Positions 8,939-17,555 of a DNA stretch of 64,000 nucleotides are shown in pieces. The notes below the pieces were generated by a model. That model did not search any database, had not been told where the DNA came from, and saw only the letters and a list, made by a program, of their open reading frames with translations. Position 1 is the stretch's first letter. Every line of letters starts with the position of its first letter. Position numbers and translations under genes: made by a program. Source of the stretch: CAZSMK01 sp964608095 (GTDB lineage: Bacteria; Sumerlaeota; Sumerlaeia; MWCT01; JAGHBZ01); contig CAZSMK010000102.1 of NCBI GenBank assembly GCA_964608095.1, positions 1 to 64,000 on the forward strand, written 5' to 3'.

Positions 8939-9011
8939 GGCGAGGTAGCTCAGTCGGTAGAGCAGGGGACTGAAAATCCCTGTGTCGGCGGTTCGATTCC
9001 GTCCCTCGCCA
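8939..9011 (+). tRNA. tRNA-Phe (anticodon GAA)
   Basis: A complete cloverleaf is seen. The acceptor arm GGCGAGG pairs with CCTCGCC. The anticodon stem GGGGA/TCCCT (one G-T pair) carries loop CTGAAAA with anticodon GAA. The T-stem GGCGG/CCGTC carries loop TTCGATT. The discriminator base is A. The 3' CCA is not encoded, since the sequence continues CCT. Confidence 0.97.
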
Positions 9012-9108
9012 CCTTTTATTTATACCATACACACCATCGGGTTTTGTCTTGAAAGAATCTCGCTCATTATAAATCATTGTATCACATAGGTTATGGAAAG
9101 GTAATGAT

Positions 9109-10215
9109 ATGGGAAAGAAACGAATAAAGCGAATTGGAATTCTCACAGGTGGGGGCGATTGTCCCGGGCTCAATGCAGTCATTCGTAGTGTTTCAAAGAC
9201 CATGATGGAGTTGCATCAAGCCGAGGTGATTGGCATTGAGGATGGATATCTCGGAATAATTACGGGCCGGTGGCGCACTCTCACATTTGAAAATGTTTCC
9301 GGTATTCTTACTCAAGGGGGCACCATCCTTGGAACATCCAATCGCGATGATCCTTTCCGGTGGGTTTCCGATAGTCAAAAACACAAAGAACCCAAGGACG
9401 TTTCTCATATTGTTGTTCAGAACTACAAAAAATTAAAGCTTGATGCGCTGGTTTGTATTGGCGGCGATGGCACTCTCAGTATCGCGAATAGATTAGGTGG
9501 ACTCGGGTTAAATATAGTCGGCGTCCCCAAAACAATCGATAACGATCTTTACGAGACGGATTATACCTTCGGATTCAACACAGCGGTTAATATAGTAATG
9601 GAGGCAATCGACCGTATCCATACCACGGCATCTTCCCATCATCGCGTGATGGTAGTCGAAACGATGGGAAGAAACGCCGGCTGGTTGGCGCTGGAAGCAG
9701 GCATTGCCGGCGGTGGCGATATTATTCTTATCCCGGAGATTGAGTTCAACTGGGATTCGGTCTGTAGAACCGTTGAGGAGCGCAATAGAAAGGGAAAACG
9801 ATTCAGCATAGTCGTGGTAGCCGAGGGGGCAAAACCTCCGGGCGGCGATGTGGTGGTAAGCCGTGTGGTGGGTAAAGAGAAGCGCCCTGAAAATATCCGC
9901 CTTGGTGGTATTGGGTCGGTGGTCGCAAATGAAATTGAAAAGCGCACGAATGTCGAAACCCGCTATATAGTACTCGGGCATTTACAGCGTGGTGGTTCAC
10001 CTACCGCTTTTGACCGTCTTTTAGCGACTTCGTTCGGATACCAGGCTGCGGAATTAGTGGTTTCGGGTAAATATGGCTATATGCCGGCTCTGAAAGGAAC
10101 CCGGATTAAGCCGGTGGAGATTTCTCGAGCTGTTCGTAAAATGCGGTTGGTTCCCCTTGATTATCCCTTGATCAAAGCAGCACGCGCTATCGGGACTTCT
10201 TTCGGTGATGATTGA
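9109..10215 (+). CDS. pfkA: 6-phosphofructokinase, predicted ATP-dependent
   Basis: The 368-residue protein is a group-A phosphofructokinase that phosphorylates fructose 6-phosphate in glycolysis. ILTGGGDCPGLNAVI (residues 11-25) is the nucleotide loop. GGDGT (118-122) and PKTIDND (140-146, catalytic Asp144) follow, then ETMGRNAGWLA near 185 for substrate binding. The residue pair equivalent to E. coli Gly104/Gly124 is Gly121/Lys141. Gly at the first site points to ATP, while Lys at the second is shared with PPi enzymes. This mix is known from group III ATP-PFKs. GGAAAGG precedes the ATG. The gene stands alone between tRNA-Phe and a convergent gene. Confidence 0.93.
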   Translation: MGKKRIKRIGILTGGGDCPGLNAVIRSVSKTMMELHQAEVIGIEDGYLGIITGRWRTLTFENVSGILTQGGTILGTSNRDDPFRWVSDSQKHKEPKDVSHIVVQNYKKLKLDALVCIGGDGTLSIANRLGGLGLNIVGVPKTIDNDLYETDYTFGFNTAVNIVMEAIDRIHTTASSHHRVMVVETMGRNAGWLALEAGIAGGGDIILIPEIEFNWDSVCRTVEERNRKGKRFSIVVVAEGAKPPGGDVVVSRVVGKEKRPENIRLGGIGSVVANEIEKRTNVETRYIVLGHLQRGGSPTAFDRLLATSFGYQAAELVVSGKYGYMPALKGTRIKPVEISRAVRKMRLVPLDYPLIKAARAIGTSFGDD

Positions 10216-10304
10216 TCTTTCATACCAATCTTGAGCGATTTCCCGACTTCGAGGGTCTCCGATATTTTAATCAACCGACGCTTGAATCCTTATGTTGCCG
10301 GAAA

Positions 10305-11825
10305 TCAAGAAGCGGTGAAGAGAGAGGAATAGCGCCTGATCTCTTTTCTCCATTTTTTCGGGGATGCAAGGCAGGTACGAAGAAACTCACGCGCCTCTTC
10401 GCCATAATTCCCAAGGAGAGATTCAACCGCCGCCTCGTAAGGACTTGCCACTGTTATTGAAATGCGTTCTGCTCGGGTGCGCAGGTTATCCCGAAGAAGA
10501 TTGATCTTCCGGATGGTTGTCTCGATTCCTGCGAATGTGTTACCTGATAGAGGGATTCCAGGACGTGGCGTAAAAATCCCAATACCACCCACGAGGCTGA
10601 ATCGATATCCCGATTTAAATCGTTCCATTATTTTTGTCATCAACTCGACAATCGCGATGATGTCGTCATCCGTTTCACCCGGCAGACCAATCAGAAAATA
10701 TAATTTTATTTTCTTTATGCCACATTCAAGGCAAAGGTTGATGCCCTCGAAGAGGCTTTCGTCCGAAATACGTTTTCCAATTTCGAACCGGCGGCGTTCT
10801 ATGGCACATTCAGGTGCCAGCGTTATCGAGCGTTGACCCGTCTCGACCAGGGTATTGAGGAGCGTAACGTTGAGATCATCAACCCGGACAGATGAGATGG
10901 AAATAGTCAGGGAATGTTCCCTTATGAATTCGCATAAGGGATTCATAATTTTCCGGGGCGGCAAGGCAGATGCGATCAAGCCGAATCTGCTGACTGCAGG
11001 AACCGCTGAAGAGATTACGTTGAGAATTGAGTCGAGGGAATGCGAGCGCCATGGATTCTTGTTGTGTCCCACGAAACAAAATTTACATTTGTGAGGACAT
11101 CCACGTGAAATCTCGATCAAGCATGTGTTGGAGAATTCGGTATCGGATGAAATAACGGCGCTGCTTAATACGTCATCATCAAAAGGATAATAATTTGCAG
11201 CGATTCGGAGCGCCGATGCAGGAGTGTCATGTTTTTCTGTGTCACTCCTGGATATAAAGAATCCGGGACTTCCTTGCAAGGTATCCAGAATACGGTTCTT
11301 ATCTCCCCGGCAATTCGCTACCTCGTTGAGCAAGCGTGGCAGAGATACCTCGCCATCCCCCATAACAAGGATATCTACAAATTCGGTCAGGGGCAGGGGA
11401 TTAAGAGTTACCGCGAAGCCACCTGCTACAATCAAGGGATCATAGAGAGTGCGTTTTTCGCGAAAAGGTTCTACGCCACCGAGCTGGAGCATCTGAGGGA
11501 TTTTCACATAATCAAGCTCGGATGAAATCGAAAAAAGCACCACCTGAAAATTTTGGAAAGAAGCGTCCGACTCAAGCCCCGTTAACCTTCCGTCCGAATG
11601 ATTTTCGTAAAAGAACCGTTCAACTCCATATCCTTTATGGGCAAGGCAGGTCTTGAGTATAAAGTGGAATCCAAGATTGGACATGCCGACATAGTAGGTA
11701 TTCGGAAACACGGCTGCAATACGAACCGCACCTCTTTTACCGAGATTAGATGAATCAACGAGCCAGCGTTCTCCTTCTAAAAGGTGGCTGGGGGAAATGG
11801 TTTTGTGTGCTCTTCGCTTTTTCAC
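10305..11825 (-). CDS. B12-binding-type radical SAM protein
   Basis: The 506-residue protein has an N-terminal Rossmann-like region typical of cobalamin-binding radical SAM proteins (RIAAVFPNTYYVGMSNLGF, residues 35-53). The radical SAM cluster motif is Cys243-x3-Cys247-x2-Cys250 in RGCPHKCKFC. LAPECAIERRR and IKLYFLIGLPGETDDDI follow in the SAM barrel. The architecture resembles proteins annotated as TIGR03960-like; the reaction is unknown. It is the last gene of the minus-strand train and follows the cohesin-like gene by 17 bases. Co-transcription with surface lipoproteins could be incidental. Confidence 0.85.
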   Translation of the reverse strand: MKKRRAHKTISPSHLLEGERWLVDSSNLGKRGAVRIAAVFPNTYYVGMSNLGFHFILKTCLAHKGYGVERFFYENHSDGRLTGLESDASFQNFQVVLFSISSELDYVKIPQMLQLGGVEPFREKRTLYDPLIVAGGFAVTLNPLPLTEFVDILVMGDGEVSLPRLLNEVANCRGDKNRILDTLQGSPGFFISRSDTEKHDTPASALRIAANYYPFDDDVLSSAVISSDTEFSNTCLIEISRGCPHKCKFCFVGHNKNPWRSHSLDSILNVISSAVPAVSRFGLIASALPPRKIMNPLCEFIREHSLTISISSVRVDDLNVTLLNTLVETGQRSITLAPECAIERRRFEIGKRISDESLFEGINLCLECGIKKIKLYFLIGLPGETDDDIIAIVELMTKIMERFKSGYRFSLVGGIGIFTPRPGIPLSGNTFAGIETTIRKINLLRDNLRTRAERISITVASPYEAAVESLLGNYGEEAREFLRTCLASPKKWRKEIRRYSSLFTAS

Positions 11826-11842
11826 GCCAGGTTAAAAAAATC

Positions 11843-13228
11843 TCATAAACCGGGTGGCAACCTCACCAACAAGAAATTGTTCTCGATGTGTTCCTTGTCC
11901 AGGACACTGCCACCAAAATGGCAGACGTCAGTCGTGGGTTGGGAATCATCTTCAGAAAAGGCGAATCTTATAACCGCGGGGAACTCATATGTATCCTTGA
12001 TCTTGAATTTTATCCTGGCAATAGTACCTGTCGGTAAATCCATCGAATCTCCTAATCCCATCCAGTATTTTATCTCACCGGTGTCATTATATACCATGTT
12101 CATTTTATGAAAATTGAAGGGATAGGTTTCGTGGGCAAATCCATCATATATATTAACGCCGCGTCGTATCCAGTTACCTTTGTCCCAGTCAATGACTTCG
12201 AGCGCCGCTTGATCGAACCGCAAATAAAGGCTGACATCATCCAGCATCGAGCCGTATGGATTTAAAAGGTTGACATCGACTACAACGGTCTTGTCTTTCG
12301 CTGACGGCTGTTGCGAAATTTCAAACTCGAGCCCCACAAGTCCGGACTCCGATGAGATGGAACCTGAAGTGGAAAGAGGAGAGGAATGTCGTATTGGGCT
12401 GAAATCAACCGCGGCAATTTGGGTCTTTGATGGACGTATGGTTATCCCGGAAGAAATTACGCCATCTTTTGGATTATAATTTGTTCCGAGATAATCCTCG
12501 CCGCGGCTGGTGATATAGGTCGCTTCATCATCAAGCCGGAAATCAATTGTGGTAAATGATGTCTCTTCGAGGGCTTTCCATTTAATCACGAGAATAGCGG
12601 TTTTGGACTTTACTAAAGTAGGGGATTGAAACTTTCCACCATAGACAATACGCCCTCGACCGGCTTCGATGAAGAAGTTCGGTGCGCCCTCAAATGCGTC
12701 ATGCAACGGAAAATCGTAGACTTTCTGCGGTGAAAGAAAGCGCTTATCGTACTTCAAGGTTATTTTAAGCTGGTCGATTGCTCCTTTTTTATGGTCCGTG
12801 TAAAGGATTTTAGTATAGAACTCATCGTCTTTTTTTACCTGGATGTCCAGGGGTTCAACGCTGAGAATGGCACCGAGATTCCCTTTCGTCTGTTGAATGA
12901 CAGAGGTTTGAGGAACAGGGGGAGCAGGAGGTTGAGGCGCTTTTCTCTGGATCGCTTCCTCCCGGGCTCTTCGTTCTTCCTCTTCCTTTTCTGCCTTTCT
13001 CCTTTCCAGGATGAGAGACAGTTTTTGGCGATGACGACGAATTCGTTCATCGCGCGGTAAAGTCGGATCATCCCTTAATTCCTCGAGCTTCATCTTGAAT
13101 TCCTCATCTGATTCAAGGGAATAACTTGTAGTGGTTATACTTCCCAGCAGTACGGCAATAAGCATCATGCAAAAAATGCCGACATGCCTGCTTTTATGAT
13201 CTCTATTCCACGTTAGTTGTCTTATCAT
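11843..13228 (-). CDS. Exported protein with two cohesin-like beta-sandwich domains
   Basis: The 461-residue protein has an N-terminal membrane/signal segment (HVGIFCMMLIAVLLGSITTTSYS). A charged coiled coil spans residues about 42-90, rich in Glu, Arg and Lys and ending in a Pro-rich linker QPPAPPVPQ. Two beta-sandwich domains follow. The first (about residues 118-270) contains ITLKYDKRFLSPQKVYDFPL, and the second (about 290-450) contains SLYLRFDQAALEVIDWDKG. Both follow the cohesin pattern of 'Y-D-p-x-x-L-x-v'. Cohesin-like domains mediate protein-protein docking; the partner is unknown. It overlaps the preceding lipoprotein gene by one base (TAATG), so the two are translated together. Confidence 0.7.
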   Translation of the reverse strand: MIRQLTWNRDHKSRHVGIFCMMLIAVLLGSITTTSYSLESDEEFKMKLEELRDDPTLPRDERIRRHRQKLSLILERRKAEKEEEERRAREEAIQRKAPQPPAPPVPQTSVIQQTKGNLGAILSVEPLDIQVKKDDEFYTKILYTDHKKGAIDQLKITLKYDKRFLSPQKVYDFPLHDAFEGAPNFFIEAGRGRIVYGGKFQSPTLVKSKTAILVIKWKALEETSFTTIDFRLDDEATYITSRGEDYLGTNYNPKDGVISSGITIRPSKTQIAAVDFSPIRHSSPLSTSGSISSESGLVGLEFEISQQPSAKDKTVVVDVNLLNPYGSMLDDVSLYLRFDQAALEVIDWDKGNWIRRGVNIYDGFAHETYPFNFHKMNMVYNDTGEIKYWMGLGDSMDLPTGTIARIKFKIKDTYEFPAVIRFAFSEDDSQPTTDVCHFGGSVLDKEHIENNFLLVRLPPGL

Positions 13229-13650
13229 TATGGCGTTACCCTGAAAACCGGTGTAATTCTCTCAGTCTTGCCTGCAAACGTTATTGCTTCTATGTAATAA
13301 TAATATTCTTTCCCTTTTTTGAGGCCTTCGTCAACAAAAATGGGCGGTTTTCCGGTTTCTTCCTGCCGCTGAGCAGGAATGATTTCATCGTTTACTTTTG
13401 TAAATGGACCTTGGGGAGTCTCGCCTCGATAGATATTGAATCCATAATATTTGTTTTGCGGGTTCTGTGGAATCCGGATAAAGCCTTTTGAGATTTCAGC
13501 AGGCTGCTCTTTTACCTCTTGTGATGGCTCCAATGTGCTGCATCCTGTTGAAAGTGCAGCTCCCACAATAACGGTGAGCAGCAGGCCCGATAACATCAGA
13601 GACTCAATCTTCGTCTGTATCGGCATTTTTTTCTTGTACTTCGTTTTCAT
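13228..13650 (-). CDS. Lipoprotein with a fibronectin III-like domain
   Basis: The 140-residue protein has a lipoprotein signal ending AALSTGC at about residue 37. The mature part holds YYGFNIYRGETPQGPFTKVN and EGLKKGKEYYYYIEAI, the strand pattern of fibronectin type III domains. It should sit at the outer or inner membrane as a lipid-anchored protein. The start is ambiguous: ATG at 13650 overlaps the upstream TPR gene by 47 bases, and an in-frame ATG at 13626 shortens the overlap. It lies between a TPR lipoprotein and a cohesin-like protein, and the three may work together at the envelope. Confidence 0.7.
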   Translation of the reverse strand: MKTKYKKKMPIQTKIESLMLSGLLLTVIVGAALSTGCSTLEPSQEVKEQPAEISKGFIRIPQNPQNKYYGFNIYRGETPQGPFTKVNDEIIPAQRQEETGKPPIFVDEGLKKGKEYYYYIEAITFAGKTERITPVFRVTP

Positions 13651-14101
13651 TCCCTTTTTCCGCTTCAGTTATTCTGGACATTTCTTTTTCAATGTCTGCT
13701 ACTTCGTCCTTGTCCCTTTTTATCGCGGGATTTGCAAGCGCTTCATTGCAAATAGCACGTGCTTTGGTGAACTCTTTTTGTAAGCGATACACTTTGCTCA
13801 GACGGCGATAAAGCCTCCCCGCATCAGGGCAATTTTTCAGTCCTTCTGTAAGAACCTCTTCGGCTTTATCGTATTGTTCTTTGTCAATGTAGATATCAGC
13901 CAGTCGGGAGTATGGACGATAAAAAGATGGGTCAATCTCTATTGCCTTCTCAAAGGCAGCAATAGCTTTTTCAGGGTTGTCCTCATCCATGGCTTGCTTA
14001 CCCAGATCGTATTGACGTTCCGCCGGCGTATCGCATCCAGTCATGAACAATGCGAGCAAAAGAAGATAAGAAAAGAATACAACAGCATACCTTTTTTTCA
14101 T
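13604..14101 (-). CDS. TPR-repeat lipoprotein
   Basis: The 165-residue protein has a lipoprotein signal with lipobox ALFMTGC (Cys23). About three tetratricopeptide repeats follow: QYDLGKQAMDEDNPEKAIAAFEKAIEIDP, SFYRPYSRLADIYIDKEQYDKAEEVLTE, and RLYRRLSKVYRLQKEFTKARAICNEAL. The C-terminal tail of about 30 residues is acidic. It is expected to be a lipid-anchored scaffold, as small PilF-like or YfgL-like TPR lipoproteins are. It follows the metallo-beta-lactamase gene by two bases and overlaps the FN3-like lipoprotein gene. Confidence 0.85.
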   Translation of the reverse strand: MKKRYAVVFFSYLLLLALFMTGCDTPAERQYDLGKQAMDEDNPEKAIAAFEKAIEIDPSFYRPYSRLADIYIDKEQYDKAEEVLTEGLKNCPDAGRLYRRLSKVYRLQKEFTKARAICNEALANPAIKRDKDEVADIEKEMSRITEAEKGNENEVQEKNADTDED

Positions 14102-14103
14102 TA

Positions 14104-14757
14104 TCAGTACCCTTTCATTTTTAGAATATACTTAATATTATCTCTCTCTTCAGTGACATTTGTCAAATCCCCATGTCCCGGATACACTATTGTGCCGCCC
14201 GGAAGTGTCATTATTGTCTGGAGTGATGACATTAATTGGACTTTGCTGCCGCCCGGAAGATCCCACCGCCCGACTCCGCCACGAAACAAAAGATCACCGC
14301 TCAGCAGTATTTCGTATCCATAAAATGATATGCTACCCGGCGAGTGACCGGGTGTATGAAAAATCTGGAATGATAGAGACCCAATGTTGAATGTCGACTC
14401 GGTAGTTATCAATACATCGGGCTTCGTTGGTTCGAATGGAATTTCAAACAGCTCGGCGCCATTAATCTTTCCATCCATGAGCATCGGCGCATCAGCGCGG
14501 TGAACTACTATTTTTGCGCCTGTTGCTTCTTTTATAGGCTTGTTACCACCAATATGATCGATATGACCATGGGTGTTAATAATCCATTTGAGCGATATAT
14601 CGAGTGAAGTCACTCTTTCCAATATCTGCTCAGGCTCATCGCCGGGGTCTACCACTGCTCCTTTCCCGGTCTTCTTATCGTGGACTATATAGCAGTTGGT
14701 TTCAAGGAAACCTACGGTTAGTTGTTCTATGTCAAGCCATTCATTTCCGGCGGTCAT
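14104..14757 (-). CDS. Metallo-beta-lactamase fold hydrolase (glyoxalase II-like)
   Basis: The 217-residue protein has the zinc-binding motif THGHIDHIGG near residue 62. HTPGHSPGSISFYG near 130 and SGDLLFRGGVGRWDLPGG near 150 follow, and GHGDLTNVTEE lies near the C-terminus. This is the set found in short YcbL/glyoxalase II-like thioester hydrolases of the cytosol. No separate substrate-binding C-terminal domain of true GloB is present, so the substrate is open. The start overlaps the ligA stop by ATGA. Confidence 0.88.
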   Translation of the reverse strand: MTAGNEWLDIEQLTVGFLETNCYIVHDKKTGKGAVVDPGDEPEQILERVTSLDISLKWIINTHGHIDHIGGNKPIKEATGAKIVVHRADAPMLMDGKINGAELFEIPFEPTKPDVLITTESTFNIGSLSFQIFHTPGHSPGSISFYGYEILLSGDLLFRGGVGRWDLPGGSKVQLMSSLQTIMTLPGGTIVYPGHGDLTNVTEERDNIKYILKMKGY

Positions 14758-16805
14758 TTTTTGCCTACAAGCCTGAGGAATTCATCTTCAGTGATTATTT
14801 GTATACCGAGAGATTTCGCTTTTTCGTATTTGCTGCCGGGTTCAGAACCGGCAACCACGAAATCTGTTTTCCCGGAAACTGAGCCGGTGGCATGTCCTCC
14901 TAACGATTCGACAATGTGCTCGGCATCTTTCCGGGACATCGACACGAGTCCACCCGTGAATACAAAGGTTTTACCCAGTATACCCGGTTGGGCGGAAATC
15001 TCAGGCTTCTTCTCTTCTTGTGGATTTATTCCAAGAGCGATCAATTCATGTATAGTTTTCACATTTTCCGCGGTGGTAAAAAAAGTATAAATACTTTCTG
15101 CCATGACGGGACCCACACCATCCATGGCGGAAAGCTCATCCAGTGAAATGGTCATTAAACGGTCGAGTGTGCCTATTTGTGAGCTGAGGATCCTTGCGGA
15201 TTGGAGTCCCACATATCGTATGCCGAGGGCAAAAATGAAATTTGCCAGTGGGCGCAACTTACTTTTCTCAATCCCTTCAATCAGATTCCTCGCTGACTTT
15301 TTGCCCATTCTCTCGAGGGATGAAAGTTTCTCGACGTCCAGACGATAAATATCCGCGAACGTGGTTACCAATCCCTTGTCCACCAGCTGGTGGACAAGTT
15401 TTTCACCCATGCCTTCGATATCCATTGCATCTCTGCACGAAAAATGAATAATCTTCTCTTTGATCTGAGCCGGGCAATTTATATTTACACATCCGATGGC
15501 TACCTCTTCCGATGATTTCTCTAAGGGTACATGACATACCGGACATGTCTCCGGGGGAGTGATTGGGTTTTCTTTCCCGGTGCGAAGTTCAAGTAACGGT
15601 TTCACCACTTTCGGGATAATTTCTCCGCCTTTCTCAATGATAACCTGATCCCCCATCCGGATATCTTTTCTGCCAATATCTTCAAAGTTATGCAGAGTTG
15701 CACGACTCACTTTTGTGCCGGATAACCATACCGGTTCAAGGATTGCCGTTGGTGTCACTGCTCCTGTTCTTCCTACTCGATACACCACATCTTTGATGCG
15801 CGACACAGCCTGTTCCGCTGAAAATTTATATGCGGTCATATATCTCGGGCTTTTTGCTGTCGTACCGAGGCGCTCCCAATAGTCCAGGCGGTTTACTTTT
15901 ATCACCAGCCCGTCTATCTCGTAGGGAAGGTCGCGTCGCCTGGGTTCCCATTCTTTGATTATGTCAAGAATTTCGTCAATACTCCCGCATAACCATCTTT
16001 GGGGGTTTACTTTGAATCCCAACATATCCAGCATGGATAATACTTCCCAGTGTGTGGGAGGAAGTTCATAATCCGTAGCGCCGACCGAGTACATGTAATT
16101 TTTGAGTTTCCGTTCAGAAACGAGCGCAGGTTCAAGGAGTTTAAGGGAGCCGGCGGTAGCATTTCGGGGATTTGCGAACTCTGCTTCTCGCCGGGCAAGG
16201 CGTTCTTTGTTGAGAGTCTCGAATGTTTGTTTATCAAGATAAACTTCCCCACGGACTTCGAGAAGAGAACCTTTGTTGGGCACCTCCTGCAAGATATACC
16301 GCGGGATATCACGGATTGTCTTTATATTCGAGGTCACTTCATCTCCCACGAATCCATCGCCGCGGGTGGCTCCATGCACAAGATGGTTATCTTCATATCG
16401 AACTGATATCGCCACCCCGTCAATTTTTAGTTCCACAACGTATTCAACAGGCGCGGTGATATCCAATATACGATGTATTCGAGCATCGAATTCACGAAGT
16501 TCTTCTTCGTTATAGGTATTGGAGATCGAGAGCATTGGTTTTTCGTGCCTGATACTCGGGAACCCCTCGATTTTTTGGTCACCTACTTTTCGAGTGGGCG
16601 ATGCGGCATCGGCACATTCAGGATATTGACGCTCTAGCTCCTCGAGATCCCAAAGGAGCATGTCGTATTCACGATCGCTGATCTCGGGCTTATTGAGAAC
16701 ATAGTAGCAGTAATTATGATGTTCGATTTGACGGCGTAATTCTTCCATTCGATTTTTTACGTGTTCGAGAAGGTCTCTCTTACCGGGAGGAATTGTGGAA
16801 GCCAT
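14754..16805 (-). CDS. ligA: NAD+-dependent DNA ligase
   Basis: The 683-residue protein joins nicked DNA in replication and repair. Domain Ia HNYCYYVLNKPEISDREYD lies at residues 29-47, with the adenylated lysine in ELKIDG (Lys127). GRTGAVTPTAILEPVWLSG belongs to the OB/NTase region. The four-Cys zinc finger starts CPVC and ends CVNINC. Helix-hairpin-helix repeats follow, then a C-terminal BRCT domain (GKTFVFTGGLVSMSRKDAE, about residue 610 on). The length is normal for the family. It is tightly linked to a metallophosphoesterase upstream (six-base gap) and the metallo-beta-lactamase hydrolase downstream. Confidence 0.98.
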   Translation of the reverse strand: MASTIPPGKRDLLEHVKNRMEELRRQIEHHNYCYYVLNKPEISDREYDMLLWDLEELERQYPECADAASPTRKVGDQKIEGFPSIRHEKPMLSISNTYNEEELREFDARIHRILDITAPVEYVVELKIDGVAISVRYEDNHLVHGATRGDGFVGDEVTSNIKTIRDIPRYILQEVPNKGSLLEVRGEVYLDKQTFETLNKERLARREAEFANPRNATAGSLKLLEPALVSERKLKNYMYSVGATDYELPPTHWEVLSMLDMLGFKVNPQRWLCGSIDEILDIIKEWEPRRRDLPYEIDGLVIKVNRLDYWERLGTTAKSPRYMTAYKFSAEQAVSRIKDVVYRVGRTGAVTPTAILEPVWLSGTKVSRATLHNFEDIGRKDIRMGDQVIIEKGGEIIPKVVKPLLELRTGKENPITPPETCPVCHVPLEKSSEEVAIGCVNINCPAQIKEKIIHFSCRDAMDIEGMGEKLVHQLVDKGLVTTFADIYRLDVEKLSSLERMGKKSARNLIEGIEKSKLRPLANFIFALGIRYVGLQSARILSSQIGTLDRLMTISLDELSAMDGVGPVMAESIYTFFTTAENVKTIHELIALGINPQEEKKPEISAQPGILGKTFVFTGGLVSMSRKDAEHIVESLGGHATGSVSGKTDFVVAGSEPGSKYEKAKSLGIQIITEDEFLRLVGKK

Positions 16806-16811
16806 TATCTA

Positions 16812-17555
16812 TCACCACCCATAGGCTAAACGCTCTGCCAGTTCGCGGGGAAGATTGTTATCGAGGATAGCGTTTTGTGCGCCTTCTACATCATAGTCGA
16901 CTCGTTTAATATGAACAACCTTTTCATTCATATCGCAAATTGCATAGCATGCCCGTGGATCGCGGTCACGCGGCTGACCTACACTCCCCACATTTATCAG
17001 ATATCGAGTATCTTCAACTATTTCCGTGGATACAGGACCTAACCGACTTAACACCCCGTTTCTCATTCCAACAATGAATGGCTGGTGTGAGTGACCGATA
17101 AAGCAGATTTGCTGCTCGAAATAATGAAAGTTGAGTTCCGCCTGGCCCATGTTGATAATATAGTTCCATTCTTCGGGGGCGCGCGGGGAGGCATGAACAA
17201 ATAAGAAAGTCTCTTCCGTGTGGGTGAAAGGCAAGGTCTTCAGATATTTGCGGTTATCTTTTGTAAGAACTTTTGAAGTCCAGCTTATAGCCTCGCGTGC
17301 CACTTCATTGAAATATTCGATATTCGCCAGACCCAGTGCTGCATAATCATGATTTCCCACTACAACAGGACAATTGAGATCACGGATCATTTCAATACAT
17401 TCATTGGGATTTGCACCGTAACCTACAATATCACCACAGCAAAAAAGTTGTTCAAGGTTTTCTTCTTTCAGGGCACTCATAATAGCTTCGAGTGCATGTA
17501 AGTTGCCGTGTATGTCAGAAAAGATTCCTATTCGCTTAAACGCGTGGTGAGTCAT
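16812..17555 (-). CDS. Metallophosphoesterase (YfcE/diadenosine tetraphosphatase-like)
   Basis: The 247-residue protein has the full calcineurin-like metal set: IFSDIHGNLHALEAI (residues 11-25), CCGDIVGYGANPNEC (about 39-53), VVGNHDYAALG (about 65-75), FVHASPR (about 120) and FIGHSHQPF (about 152). LINVGSVGQPRDRDPRACYA near 188 is typical of the phosphodiesterase branch acting on small nucleotides or serine/threonine phosphates. The reaction is not determined. The start overlaps the end of the double-FHA gene by 20 bases, so a link to phosphothreonine signalling is possible but only inferred from position. Confidence 0.88.
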   Translation of the reverse strand: MTHHAFKRIGIFSDIHGNLHALEAIMSALKEENLEQLFCCGDIVGYGANPNECIEMIRDLNCPVVVGNHDYAALGLANIEYFNEVAREAISWTSKVLTKDNRKYLKTLPFTHTEETFLFVHASPRAPEEWNYIINMGQAELNFHYFEQQICFIGHSHQPFIVGMRNGVLSRLGPVSTEIVEDTRYLINVGSVGQPRDRDPRACYAICDMNEKVVHIKRVDYDVEGAQNAILDNNLPRELAERLAYGW

